64,000 nt of DNA, taken from NCBI GenBank assembly GCA_965242605.1, contig CBDESS010000004.1, positions 248,001 through 312,000 of the forward strand. Direction: 5' to 3'. This document shows positions 24,601 through 33,469 of the stretch, piece by piece; within the stretch, counting starts at the first letter, position 1, and each line of letters starts with the position of its first letter. Source of the DNA: JAAXHF01 sp965242605 (GTDB lineage: Bacteria > Desulfobacterota > Binatia > Bin18). The notes under the pieces were generated by a model that saw nothing but the letters and a program-made list of their open reading frames with translations, had not been told where the DNA came from and made no database searches. Made by a program: the position numbers and the translations under genes.

Positions 24601-25830
24601 ATGGGAGCCCTGACCGATAAGTACTGCATTGTTGGAGTCGGTGAGACGCCGCATATGCGGCCGTCGGGCCGCACCACCTTGTCCATGGCCTGCGAGGCCG
24701 TCAAAAAAGCCATGGCCGACGCCGGTCTTGGGCCGGGCGACATTGACGGCATGACCAGTTATCAGGCCGGCGACTCAACCACCTCAAACCATATTGCGAC
24801 CTCGCTGGGGATGCGCCTCAACTATTCGGTCGATATCCTGGGCGGCGGCTCCAGTACCGAGGCCCTGATCGGCACGACCATCGGTCTGCTCGAGGCCGGC
24901 TACTGCAAAACCATGGTCATCTTCCGGTCAATGAACGGCCGCTCGGGCCGTCGCATGGGAGGGCAGACCCCCAGCGGTCCGGTACCGCCCACCCGGGCCG
25001 CCGAAGACAATCAGTTCATGATGCCCTGGGGCTGGACCTCTCCGGCCCAGCGCTTCGGCATGTCGGCTATGCGCTATTTGCGCGATACCGGCACCACCAC
25101 AACATCCCTGGCCGAGGTGGCGGTCGCCCACCGCCGCCACGCCAGCCTGAACCCCAAGGCCGTCATGCGCAACCCGATCACGATTGAGGACCACCAGAAC
25201 TCGCGCTGGGTTGTCAAACCCTTCCGCCTGCTTGACTGCTGTTTGGAGACCGATGTGTCTGCCGCCCTGCTCGTCACCTCGCGTGAGCAAGCCTACGACC
25301 TGCGCCAACCGCCGGTGTTCATTATGGGCGGGACCGGCCGCACCATGGCCCCGAACGCGGCCTGGAACTACTCCCGGCCAGAGATTCATTATGTGGCCGG
25401 CAATTATGGCCGTCAACGTCTGTTCGGTATGGCCGGCATCAGCCACAAGGACGTCAACTTGATCTCGTGCTACGACGCCTTCACCTTTACCACCCTGATC
25501 CAGCTCGAAGCCTACGGCTTCTGCGGCAAGGGCGAAGCCGGCGAGTTTGTCAAAGGCGGGCGTTTACAGATCGACCATGCGCTGCCCTCAAACCTGTCCG
25601 GGGGCCATCTGTCCGAGGGCTATACCCACGGGATCAGCATGGTGATTGAGAACGTCCGCCAGCTCCGTCACCGCGCCGACGACGCCTGCCCGGGCTGGGC
25701 TGAGGGCAAGCACAGCTACGACCGTGAGGCCGGCTGTCGGCAGGTGAAAGACGCCCGGATCGCAGCCTGTCTGGGCTGGGGAACGGAAACCATGTCAAGT
25801 TCGGCGATTCTGCGCGGAATTGCAGCCTGA
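24601..25830 (+). CDS. Thiolase-like protein without nucleophilic Cys (Ltp2/SCP2-thiolase-like aldolase candidate)
   Basis: This 409-residue protein is a full-length thiolase-fold protein of the SCP2 group (IVGVGETPHMRPSG, ISCYDAFTFTTLIQLEAYGFC, GGHLSEGYTHG). The region that carries the nucleophilic Cys in thiolases (after about 85 residues) reads VDILGGGSSTEALIGT, so Cys is replaced by Ser/Gly. This is the state seen in the steroid-catabolism aldolases of the Ltp2 type, which require a DUF35 partner; such a partner is encoded 13 bases downstream. I infer C-C bond cleavage of a beta-hydroxyacyl-CoA rather than thiolysis. CACAGGAGG precedes the ATG. Confidence 0.8.
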   Translation: MGALTDKYCIVGVGETPHMRPSGRTTLSMACEAVKKAMADAGLGPGDIDGMTSYQAGDSTTSNHIATSLGMRLNYSVDILGGGSSTEALIGTTIGLLEAGYCKTMVIFRSMNGRSGRRMGGQTPSGPVPPTRAAEDNQFMMPWGWTSPAQRFGMSAMRYLRDTGTTTTSLAEVAVAHRRHASLNPKAVMRNPITIEDHQNSRWVVKPFRLLDCCLETDVSAALLVTSREQAYDLRQPPVFIMGGTGRTMAPNAAWNYSRPEIHYVAGNYGRQRLFGMAGISHKDVNLISCYDAFTFTTLIQLEAYGFCGKGEAGEFVKGGRLQIDHALPSNLSGGHLSEGYTHGISMVIENVRQLRHRADDACPGWAEGKHSYDREAGCRQVKDARIAACLGWGTETMSSSAILRGIAA

Positions 25831-25843
25831 AGGAGGGCGGAGT

Positions 25844-26314
25844 ATGCCAGGCCCGATTGATTACAGCAAAATCACGATTGTCCCAGACTTCGACACGGCC
25901 GAGTGGTGGCTGGGCACCAAAGCCGGCAAGTATCTGGTTCGCCAGTGCAAGGACTGTGGCCACAAATGGTTCCCGCCCTTCCCGGCCTGCAATCAATGTA
26001 ACTCCATGAACTTGGGCTGGTTTGAAACGGCCGGCAGAGGCGCACTGCACAGCTATATCGTCGTCACCCAGCCAATTCTAGGCGCTTTTGTCAAGGCCGT
26101 CCCGTATGTCGTCGGCCTGATTGAGATCGACGACTGCCACGAGGCCGACGGCTCGCTCGTCCGTGTTGGTGGCGTGCTGCTTGACGACGAGGACGCCGTG
26201 GCTATCGGCCTGCCGGTCGAGGTCGAGTTTGAGCAAACCAACGAGCCGGATATTGTTGTGCCGCGCTGGAAGATCTGCGGCACCGCGGACGATACCTGGA
26301 AGTTTACCGAGTAG
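25844..26314 (+). CDS. Zn-ribbon/OB-fold protein (DUF35), partner of the thiolase-like protein
   Basis: This 156-residue DUF35 protein has a rubredoxin-like zinc ribbon (CKDCGHKWFPPFPACNQCNS, about 37-56) followed by an OB-fold. It starts at ATG 25844 behind AAGGAGG, 13 bases after the thiolase-like stop. DUF35 proteins form complexes with thiolase-fold proteins and either bring acyl-CoA to them or complete their active site. This supports the aldolase interpretation of the upstream gene. Confidence 0.88.
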   Translation: MPGPIDYSKITIVPDFDTAEWWLGTKAGKYLVRQCKDCGHKWFPPFPACNQCNSMNLGWFETAGRGALHSYIVVTQPILGAFVKAVPYVVGLIEIDDCHEADGSLVRVGGVLLDDEDAVAIGLPVEVEFEQTNEPDIVVPRWKICGTADDTWKFTE

Positions 26315-26345
26315 CGCGGCCCAGGCCACACAGAGGAGACAGACG

Positions 26346-27116
26346 ATGGCTGACGAAATCCTGTGTTCGATCCAAGACGGTATTGCGACCACCACCCTGA
26401 ACCGTCCCGAGAAACGCAACGCCATGAATAGCGCCTTGCTGGACGGCCTGGTCAGCAACTTCACCGCACTCGAAACCAACCCGGATGTGCGGGTCATCGT
26501 CATCCGGGGCGCGGGCAAAGCGTTTTGCGCCGGTCTTGATCTGCACGAACTCAGCGCCCGCCAGCAGGGCGCTGACGCCGAGATGGGCGTGGTCAAGATT
26601 CTGCAAACGATCGAGGGCTCGCGCCACCCCACTATTGCTATGGTCCAGGGCGACGCCCTGGCCGGCGGCTGTGAGTTGGCCCTGCACTGTGACCTGCGGG
26701 TCGCGTCGGACCTGGCCCGCTTTGGGATGCCGCTGGCCCGCCTGGGTTTGGTCATTCCCTTCCCGCTGTGCCAAAAGCTGGTCGAGATCGTCGGACCGGC
26801 CTTCACCAAACAGATTTTACTGAGCGGCCAACCGGTCGAGGCCGTCCGCGCTTCTGACATGGGCATGGTACATCAGGTGGTGGCGGCTGCCGAACTTGAG
26901 CAGGCCACCTCTAACCTGGCCCGGACGATTGCCGCCAACGCGCCGCTGTCCCTGTCCGGGATGAAAACCACCATCCACCGCGCGATCTCGCTGCGCAAAA
27001 CCATCGACTATCAAGACTTGCAGCAGATGGTAGCCGCGGCTCGGACCAGTCAGGATGCCAAAGAGGGGGTCAGGGCCATGCTGGAGAAACGCCGGCCGCA
27101 GTTCCGGGGGGTGTAG
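26346..27116 (+). CDS. Enoyl-CoA hydratase family protein, second copy
   Basis: This 256-residue crotonase-fold protein has NRPEKRNAMN, FCAGLDLHEL and GGCELALHCDLRVA. The segment following the second oxyanion loop reads FGMPLARLGLV, without the Glu of classical hydratases, so isomerase, hydrolase or other crotonase chemistry is likely. The gene closes the plus-strand acyl-CoA unit (hydratase, dehydrogenase, thiolase-like, DUF35, this gene) behind GAGGAG. Confidence 0.85.
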   Translation: MADEILCSIQDGIATTTLNRPEKRNAMNSALLDGLVSNFTALETNPDVRVIVIRGAGKAFCAGLDLHELSARQQGADAEMGVVKILQTIEGSRHPTIAMVQGDALAGGCELALHCDLRVASDLARFGMPLARLGLVIPFPLCQKLVEIVGPAFTKQILLSGQPVEAVRASDMGMVHQVVAAAELEQATSNLARTIAANAPLSLSGMKTTIHRAISLRKTIDYQDLQQMVAAARTSQDAKEGVRAMLEKRRPQFRGV

Positions 27117-27142
27117 CCGGCCTCTCGGCGTGAGGCAAACTT

Positions 27143-27529
27143 ATGCCCGGCCTTGTCCTGACCGTCGGCGGTGGGCTGCTGGGGCTGGGCGGAGCCGCCC
27201 TGCTCCTCTCCGCCACCGCCTACCTGACCCGCCTGGGAGAGGCCACGCCGCTGTCCCTCACCCCCCCCAAGCGGCTGGTTGTCTCCGGCCCCTACGCCCA
27301 TATCCAGCACCCCATGCTGCTCGGCGTCTTGTGCCTGGGGCTGGGTGCCGCGGCCTGGTTTCGATCGTCTGGCCTGGGGCTGGCCGGCGCGGTCTTTGCC
27401 CTGGCGGCCCATGTGTGGGTCGTGCTCGGCGAAGAGCCCAGGCTGAAAGCGCACTTTGGCGAAGACTATGCGGCCTACCAGGCGGCCACCCCGCGCTGGC
27501 TGCCCTTTTTTTCCACGCCCTCGGAATAG
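27143..27529 (+). CDS. Isoprenylcysteine carboxyl methyltransferase/PEMT-like membrane protein
   Basis: This 128-residue protein has three to four helices and the family segments GPYAHIQHPMLLGVL (about 51-65) and LGEEPRLKAHFGEDYAAY (about 94-111), the SAM-binding C-terminal motif of the ICMT/phospholipid methyltransferase group. The substrate is not known; the gene may act on lipid or small phenolic acceptors. Most relatives are 150-200 residues, so this is a short one. Confidence 0.8.
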   Translation: MPGLVLTVGGGLLGLGGAALLLSATAYLTRLGEATPLSLTPPKRLVVSGPYAHIQHPMLLGVLCLGLGAAAWFRSSGLGLAGAVFALAAHVWVVLGEEPRLKAHFGEDYAAYQAATPRWLPFFSTPSE

Positions 27530-27538
27530 GAGGAGGCG

Positions 27539-28095
27539 ATGAACGTTCCAGCCCAGCACCCGCCCATGACCGCTGAAGAACTGTTTGCGCTGCCTGACGA
27601 CGCCCACAGGTATGAGCTTACCGCAGGAGAGCTGATTCGCATGGCCCCTACCGGTGGAGAGCACGGAGTTTCGACAGTCCGGGTTGGACGCATACTTGAC
27701 GAATACGTTGAAGCGCACGCCCTGGGCATATGCAGTGGCGCAGAGACCGGCTTCATCCTCAAGCGCAACCCCGACATCGTGCGTACCCCGACGCGGCCTT
27801 TATTGCCAAGGTGCGCATCCCCGATACCGGCGTGCCCACCGGCTACTGGCCGTTTGCGCCGGACCTGGCCGTGGAAGTGCTCTCGCCTTCGGATCGCTTC
27901 GCCGCGGTGCAGACCAAAATCGCCGAGTATGTTTCGGCGGGAACGCGGCTGGTGTGGGTCGTGGAGCTGGCCGCGCGGACGGTCTATGTCTATCGCTCGC
28001 CTCACGATGTGCAGGCACTTGGGGAAGACGCCGAGCTGACCGGGGAGGACGTACTCCCGGGCTTTCGCTGCGCGGTGCGGCGGCTGTTCGGGTGA
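27539..28095 (+). pseudogene. Uma2 (DUF820) family endonuclease-fold protein, one frameshift
   Basis: The first 80 codons (MTAEELFALPDDAHRYELTAGELIRMAP, then ETGFILKRNPDIV) and the remainder (DAAFIAKVRIPD, then APDLAVEVLSPSD and WVVELAARTVYVYR) are in two frames that join at the C4 run 27786-27789. The joined product is about 185 residues with the PD-(D/E)xK-like Uma2 fold and its EVLSPSD core. A one-base indel in the homopolymer explains it. Uma2 proteins are common in metagenomes and of unknown function. It marks the left edge of the accessory island. Confidence 0.75.
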
Positions 28096-28168
28096 GTCGT
28101 GTCAGGAGAGCCGGACCATCAAAAATGCCTGCAACAGTCATGGCACGGATGGTCCTAGCAACTGCTCC

Positions 28169-28906
28169 TCAAACCAGCGCCTGGCCGCCTGCCAACCGGC
28201 TTCGGCTTCGTTCGGCGCGAAGGCGACGGGCCTCATCACGCGCGGCCTTCATTGATGCAACAATTTCGTTCTGGCGGGCTTCTGAAAGTTCTGGAAACGG
28301 AAGAGCCTCAAGAAATGTCGCAGGGACTCGTTGCTGCCCAGCTGAACCAGTAAAGGCGTAAGTCGCAATACGACAAAGCGAGGCCTGACTGACAAACTCC
28401 ATGACGAACTCTCTGGAAATTCCAGCGGCGCGCACCCTGAGAACGTGAAACTCGGTCGAACCGAACTCTACACCATTTGGGAGTCCGTCTACGATGCACG
28501 ATTTTCCGTTTTGCATACACGGCGTAATCTTTGCCCCTAAGATGTCTCCATTGATGAAGGGAGTATAGCCCTTGCTCACTTCTTTAAGTGGCCTGCTTGT
28601 AACTGTGTATTCCCCCGTGGCACCGTCGGAAACTGCTTGCATTGGTATGAAGCCCACAAGATCGTTCTCACCAATCCCGGATATATCGCCGGGTGGATTA
28701 ACATCAACGTAGGCCGAGAGTGGTTTAGTAGTTGCCGGATTCCTCCGAAGACCCTTCAAGTAGAGTCGGAGTTCTGGCGTATGGAGAGAGACGCTTAACG
28801 AAAATCCCTCTAAGTTGCCCCGCTTTACCGCAAAGCACTGAGCTTTGCCCAGCTCGGCGGGGCTTAGGCGAAAAAAGGTGTCGGGTCTTTCTGAAACGCC
28901 CTCCAC
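28169..28906 (-). CDS. Restriction-modification specificity subunit (HsdS-like, one target recognition domain)
   Basis: A frame of about 245 residues has the TRD signature: LVGFIPMQAVSDGATGEY, then KGYTPFINGDILGAKITPCMQNGKSCIV and a C-terminal LPFPELSEARQNEIVASMKAA, the coiled-coil dimer-forming helix of HsdS. Only one TRD plus helix is present (typical S subunits have two), as in half-S proteins that dimerise. A GTG at 28906, which overlaps the fused methylase by 43 bases, is my start choice; it is uncertain. It is the partner of the upstream nuclease-methylase. Confidence 0.72.
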   Translation of the reverse strand: MEGVSERPDTFFRLSPAELGKAQCFAVKRGNLEGFSLSVSLHTPELRLYLKGLRRNPATTKPLSAYVDVNPPGDISGIGENDLVGFIPMQAVSDGATGEYTVTSRPLKEVSKGYTPFINGDILGAKITPCMQNGKSCIVDGLPNGVEFGSTEFHVLRVRAAGISREFVMEFVSQASLCRIATYAFTGSAGQQRVPATFLEALPFPELSEARQNEIVASMKAARDEARRLRAERSRSRLAGGQALV

Positions 28907-30862
28907 TGCGCAACAAGGCCGGTGTCGGGGATGATTTCGTGCCGGCGTTCGCTCCAGTCGGGTTTCTTGGGGTTGGCAGCGCTCCACTCGTAGAAGACGC
29001 GGTAGGCAAACAGGTCACAGCTTTGTCGCTCAATTTTCTCCTTGTCCGGCTCTTCCTTCTCTACGGTCACGTCAAAGGTTTTCCGCCCGGTGGCGTCATA
29101 GCCGATGTTGTCCGCCAATGCCATAAAAATGGGGGCGTCGTCAGGAACGGTCTCGCCATCGCTGAGGCGACGGAGAAACACGAGGCTGGCCTTTACGCCG
29201 GCGTCGTAGTGCTGAAAAGCGAACTGCGGCAAGCTGACGATGGCCAGCAGTTGGAAATGCTCAAGCAGCCAGTGGCGCACGCCTTGGAGCGAGGAGTTGG
29301 TGAGAATGCCGTCAGGCAGCACCACCGCAGCGCGACCGCTGCCAGGCTTGAGGAAAGAATGGACACGTTCGAGAAACAGGATTTCTGTCTTGATGCTGGC
29401 GCGGGCTTTGACCGCCTTGGCCCCGCTCTTTGCTCCGGCTTCACCGTTGTTCTTGGTATCCGGGTACTTTTTGCCGACATAGCCCAGGAGGTCAAACTGC
29501 CCGAGATAGTCGTCGCCTTTCTCTGCCCGTCTGACGACAGAACCAAACGGCGGGTTGGTCAGGATCAGGTCAAACTTATCTTTGGCGAGTCCCGGATTTT
29601 GGGCGCGAAGCTGTTGAAGAAAGTCCAGCGCGTCATGGCCGACAATGTTGGAGTGTCCATCATCATGGACGATCATGTTCATTTTTGCCACACGGGCCAG
29701 CTCGTCGTTGATCTCGATGCCAAACAGGTTTTTCTCGGCAAAGTCATGCCAGAATTGAAAATGCCCGATTGTGCCGGGCCGATGCTTGTGGTCCGCTTCA
29801 CGACGAACGTGGTCCAAGGCGTACAGCAGAAAGCCGCCCGAGCCACAGGCCGGGTCAAGGACCAGATGCTGCCGTTTGGGGTCAAGCACTTCCACAGCAA
29901 AGGCGATCAACTCGCGGGGCGTGAAATACTGGCCGAAGTCGCCCTTGAAGAAGCCGCCCATGAACTCCTCAAAGGCAACGCCTTTGGTGTCAAGTTCGGT
30001 GCGCTCGAGCGATATGCCTTCCAGGTGCTCCACGCACTGTGCCAGAATGGGCGCGTCTACGTTGATGCGGTCGGTGAACACGTCCGGTTCCAAATCCTTC
30101 TCGTGTTCGTAGAGGCGGTGAACGCGCTCGGCAAGCCCGGCGGTCGTTTCTCCATCGCGGCGTTGAAACTCGTAGGGTTGGCCGTCTTCGCGGTCCGGGT
30201 TCTTCTCGTCACGGTTCTTGACAAAGACCAGTTTGGAGAACTCGCCAAAGGCGGCGATGGGGCTGAGTTTTCCGCCCTGCCACAGCGTTTGATGACACTT
30301 GCGGAGAGCGGCGCGGAGCGCTTCGCGGGGAATGGCGGCGAGGTCGCGGTCCTGCTCGTTTTTGTAGAAACGCCAGGGAAACGGCTTGCCATAGCGCTGG
30401 GGGATATCGGTGAGATGGTTCCTGTCACGCTCGCCAGGTGGAAACGTGTCGAACCGGAGCAGACGGCGTGTCAGACCGGCGATTGAGCCGCAGTATTTCG
30501 CGCCGAGGCTGGCCCGGTTGCCACACGCCTGCTCAATGGACTGGCTAAACCCGCCATCGCTGATGTCGGGCCGCTTGCACTCGAACACGAAGTACGGGGA
30601 CTTCAGTTCATCGTCATTATAGATGACAATATCGGCAAAATCGTTCGGGGTCCGGCGTGGAACATTGACCTCAATGCCGATGCGCTCGGCCGGGTAGCCG
30701 TACTTGTAGATCAGTTCCGCCCAGAACTCGGCGCGGACCTTTTCTTCCGGGTCGGCCCACCGTTCCGAACGGCCGGCCGATGCGTTCGGCCCTTCCTTCG
30801 CCGCTCAGTTCTGCGTGGCCGTCAGCGAAGGCACGTTCGAGCCAGGTTTCTGTTTCAGGCAT
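28864..30862 (-). pseudogene. Fused HSDR_N nuclease-N6-adenine DNA methyltransferase (BcgI/type IIG-like), one frameshift
   Basis: From 30862 (MPETETWLERAFADGHAEL) a frame runs into a shift near 30770. It resumes as WADPEEKVRAEFWAEL, then FADIVIYNDDELK and FECKRPD, a PD-(D/E)xK nuclease of the HSDR_N type. The continuous 574-residue part (30588 onward) then carries the gamma-class N6-adenine MTase: motif I LDPACGSGGF and motif IV LTNPPFG. Nuclease and MTase in one chain plus a separate S protein is the BcgI layout. If the indel is a sequencing error, the enzyme is intact and self-sufficient. Confidence 0.78.
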
Positions 30863-30939
30863 GGCTGTTCCCCTCGGTTCCGCTCAATTTCCCCAGAGGC
30901 TATGTAGACCGGATTAGCAAAGCATAATCCAACGCCCGA

Positions 30940-31653
30940 TTAAGCACCAAAGGTAGATCGGATTTCTTCCCGATACATTGCTATCAGGCTCTCCTCGGGA
31001 ATCTGACCCCAGATCAGCCAGCGGAGTAAGTCGTCAACAACTTCAAGAGCGTCATTGCTGAGTTTGTGCCCGGATAATCGATAAGCGTCATGGTGTGTGC
31101 CTATTGGCTGTAAGTGATCCAGTCGAAGAATTGACTCCTCCGGCCCACCTGTCGGCAACCTATCCCAAAGGAACTGTGGATATTTGCAATGGCGAATGCG
31201 CTCCACAAACTCAGGATTATATCCCCCACGGCTGCCGTCTCTCGTTGCGCCATAGTACGGTGCTGCCAATACCGTCGGCGCGGTCGAATGCCTTGCCATA
31301 CCACTGGTAAGGGGCCGGTCAACAGGCGGGCTGCCGCCGGAGCCGACGATCAGGCACGGCCTCTTCTTGGCCCGATAAGCGGCCCAGACTTCCCCCGAAT
31401 GCAAAGGCATTGCAGCAACGGGCAATTCCGTCCTCTTGAGTGACTGACCAATCCGAAGGGGCGCTACTCGAATTGTCGCGCCATCATGCTGAGTAGCTTC
31501 CGTTCGGGCCAGGGGCTCAAATGTGTAGGGAACTTGGTCAATGTACGGGACAAACGCGAAGACCAGCGCGCCACGACACAAAACCTTATTGGCATTGGCT
31601 ATCCACCAATCGCTCGGCTGAACAAGGGACTGGAGACAATCGTCAGGATACAT
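30940..31653 (-). CDS. PemK/MazF-like putative toxin of a two-gene module
   Basis: This 237-residue protein has no full-length homologue that I recognise. Residues around GEVWAAYRAKKRPCLIVG (about 95-112), TVLAAPYYGA and ESILRLDHLQPIG follow the SH3-like PemK/MazF core (GE-W, R-RP-LIV, a conserved basic and acidic pair), flanked by extra N- and C-terminal regions. Its ATG overlaps the stop region of the Panacea-like gene by 11 bases, so the two are translationally coupled, the usual toxin-antitoxin arrangement with the antitoxin first. Confidence 0.5.
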   Translation of the reverse strand: MYPDDCLQSLVQPSDWWIANANKVLCRGALVFAFVPYIDQVPYTFEPLARTEATQHDGATIRVAPLRIGQSLKRTELPVAAMPLHSGEVWAAYRAKKRPCLIVGSGGSPPVDRPLTSGMARHSTAPTVLAAPYYGATRDGSRGGYNPEFVERIRHCKYPQFLWDRLPTGGPEESILRLDHLQPIGTHHDAYRLSGHKLSNDALEVVDDLLRWLIWGQIPEESLIAMYREEIRSTFGA

Positions 31654-32440
31654 CCCCGCCCTTCCTGGTGGGAGACTTCCAGACCTCATCTGAAAACTGG
31701 ATGGCGTGTTCGCCTTCCGGCAAGGGGGCACCGGCGAGACTATCAAGCCAGTTCATGCCTTCGTCATACACCTCGTCATAACGGGCCTCTTTTACCGGGT
31801 TAATCAGCGGGGAAGCTTTTTTCCCCCTGTTTTTATATTGCGCTCGTAGTGTCCGCATTCGTTCTCTGAATCTTTTCTTTTGCCGAGGTGATAAGCCGGC
31901 CATCTTCAATGGTTTCTGAACAGACTCATGAGGTGAGCCATCCGAAGCGACAACGGTAAAATCCAAAAACTCATTCGGCGCGGCGGATAGCATGGGTTCT
32001 GTGCCATAGACGTAATGCAGCAGACTGGGCGTATCTTGCCCGAATTGGCGCACATCTCCTCTCAGGCCCGAAGCTGTCTCAAATGGAAGTTGGCGCTCCA
32101 GATTCTCCAGCAGGCGCTCGTCACTCAGACGCCAACGAACCCAATCCTGCCTGTCCTCATAGTCGCTCTGAAACGACCGTTTCTCCGCGCCGATTGCGCT
32201 CAGCGCTGGCTCAATGCGCGCGTGAACAGACTGAGACCAAGGACCAAATTTGTAGAATTGCCATTCGGTGCCGGTAAAAGTGGTGCCATTGTTGTGTTTC
32301 GCGTAGAAAAGGTCAGCCAAGTAGACATACTTGACCAGGTGAATGGGGCCAAGCTGACGATCAGAGAAGTCATCTTGCTCCCCGGCAAGCAGCAACGCGT
32401 ACTGGAGCAACAAATCAACACGGGAAGAATCTGTCTGCAT
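31643..32440 (-). CDS. Panacea (DUF4065)-like putative antitoxin
   Basis: This 265-residue protein starts at ATG 32440. The N-terminal 90 residues (LLQYALLLAGEQDD, then VKYVYLADLFYAKHN and WQFYKFGPWSQSVHARI) fit the Panacea domain pattern of a helical YLAD/Y segment followed by a (K/Y)FGP box. The C-terminal half is charged (RQKKRFRERMRTLRAQYKNRG), possibly the toxin-binding part. Panacea antitoxins are known to pair with many unrelated toxins, and the coupled downstream gene suggests that role here. Confidence 0.5.
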   Translation of the reverse strand: MQTDSSRVDLLLQYALLLAGEQDDFSDRQLGPIHLVKYVYLADLFYAKHNNGTTFTGTEWQFYKFGPWSQSVHARIEPALSAIGAEKRSFQSDYEDRQDWVRWRLSDERLLENLERQLPFETASGLRGDVRQFGQDTPSLLHYVYGTEPMLSAAPNEFLDFTVVASDGSPHESVQKPLKMAGLSPRQKKRFRERMRTLRAQYKNRGKKASPLINPVKEARYDEVYDEGMNWLDSLAGAPLPEGEHAIQFSDEVWKSPTRKGGDVS

Positions 32441-32654
32441 CAATTCGACTCACAGAGATGAGAATCATATGGAGGGAAGGTGAACAACGAAAATCCTCTG
32501 ACGCCGATGTTCCTCCTACGCTTCTCCTTGATCGCTGGACCTGCCAGAACCATCAAAGCGTGCCTACTCCGGGATAGGTGAGTGGGAGAGTCTGCCCACA
32601 ACAGCCGGTAAGACACCCCATCGGGGCGTTTCCACCCGTCAGGCTGCACCCCCC
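32441..32654. other. Intergenic stretch without recognised gene
   Basis: About 210 bases lie between the Panacea-like gene start and the SDR stop. I see no supported gene, tRNA or repeat. It marks the right edge of the accessory island; base composition returns to the GC-rich host type after about 32650. Confidence 0.4.
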
Positions 32655-33437
32655 CTACACCACCGCCGACACCCCGCCGTCAATGTTGATCGCCGTGCCA
32701 GTGATGAAGCTGGCCTGGTCCGAGACCAGAAAGGCGACGAGCGCGCCGACCTCTTCGGGCTGGCCGAGACGCTTGAGCGGTACATTCCGGGCCATTGTGG
32801 CCTTGAACTCGTCAAGCGTGCCCGTGGCCCCCGTCCGCTGCCAGTAGCGTTCGGTCTGGGCGCTGACGATATTGGTCAGACAGACCGTGTTGACCAGGAT
32901 GTTCTCCCCGGCGTAGTCCAGGGACAGGGCTTTGGTCAGCGCGATGCCGGCGGCCCGGCTGACGGAGGTCGGCAGGGACCGCGGCCCCGGGGCCTTGCCG
33001 CCCGGGTGGGTGACGTTGATAATCCGCCCGCCGCCGACCGCGCGCATATGCGGCAGCACGGCCCGGGTGCAGCGCACCGCGGCGGTAAACTTGAGGTCAA
33101 GGTCTTCGGTCCACTCGGCTTCGCTGATGTCGTCAAACTTCTTGGCCGCGGATCGTCCGGCGTTATTGACCAGAATATCGATCCGGCCAAAATGTGCCGC
33201 CGCTCTGGCCACGAAGGTGTCGATGTCTTCAGCTTTGGTGACATCAGCCGGGATGGCCAGCACCTCACCGCCGGTCTGTGCCCGCACCTCGACCGCGGCC
33301 CGCTCCAGCACCTCCGGGCGTCGGGCGCAGATGGCTACCTTGGCCCCTTCGCGGGTCAAACACACCGCAATGCCCTTGCCAATGCCCTCACTGCCACCGG
33401 TGATAAGCGCAACCCTGTCCCGTAATCCAAGCTCCAT
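32655..33437 (-). CDS. SDR-fold protein with degenerate catalytic triad
   Basis: This 260-residue protein has the NAD(P)-binding motif TGGSEGIG (13-20), NNAG (91-94) and the C-terminal SFITGTAINIDGGVS. At the catalytic positions it has His144 where Ser is expected (RIINVTHPGG), Thr157 for Tyr and Arg161 for Lys (in PTSVSRAAG). All three are substituted, so classical hydride-transfer chemistry is unlikely. It could be a cofactor-binding regulatory or partner protein. It starts at ATG 33437 behind GGAGG. Confidence 0.8.
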   Translation of the reverse strand: MELGLRDRVALITGGSEGIGKGIAVCLTREGAKVAICARRPEVLERAAVEVRAQTGGEVLAIPADVTKAEDIDTFVARAAAHFGRIDILVNNAGRSAAKKFDDISEAEWTEDLDLKFTAAVRCTRAVLPHMRAVGGGRIINVTHPGGKAPGPRSLPTSVSRAAGIALTKALSLDYAGENILVNTVCLTNIVSAQTERYWQRTGATGTLDEFKATMARNVPLKRLGQPEEVGALVAFLVSDQASFITGTAINIDGGVSAVV

Positions 33438-33469
33438 AGCGTTGTCCTCCTCATAAAGTTTATGTCGGA

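Noticed and set aside
27539..28095. Programmed frameshift in the Uma2 gene
   Set aside because: The shift lies in a simple C4 run without a slippery heptamer or downstream structure, so an indel or base-call error is more likely.
28732..30486. Very long plus-strand open frame opposite the nuclease-methylase
   Set aside because: The minus strand carries clear methylase motifs; the plus-strand frame is an antisense by-product of codon bias.
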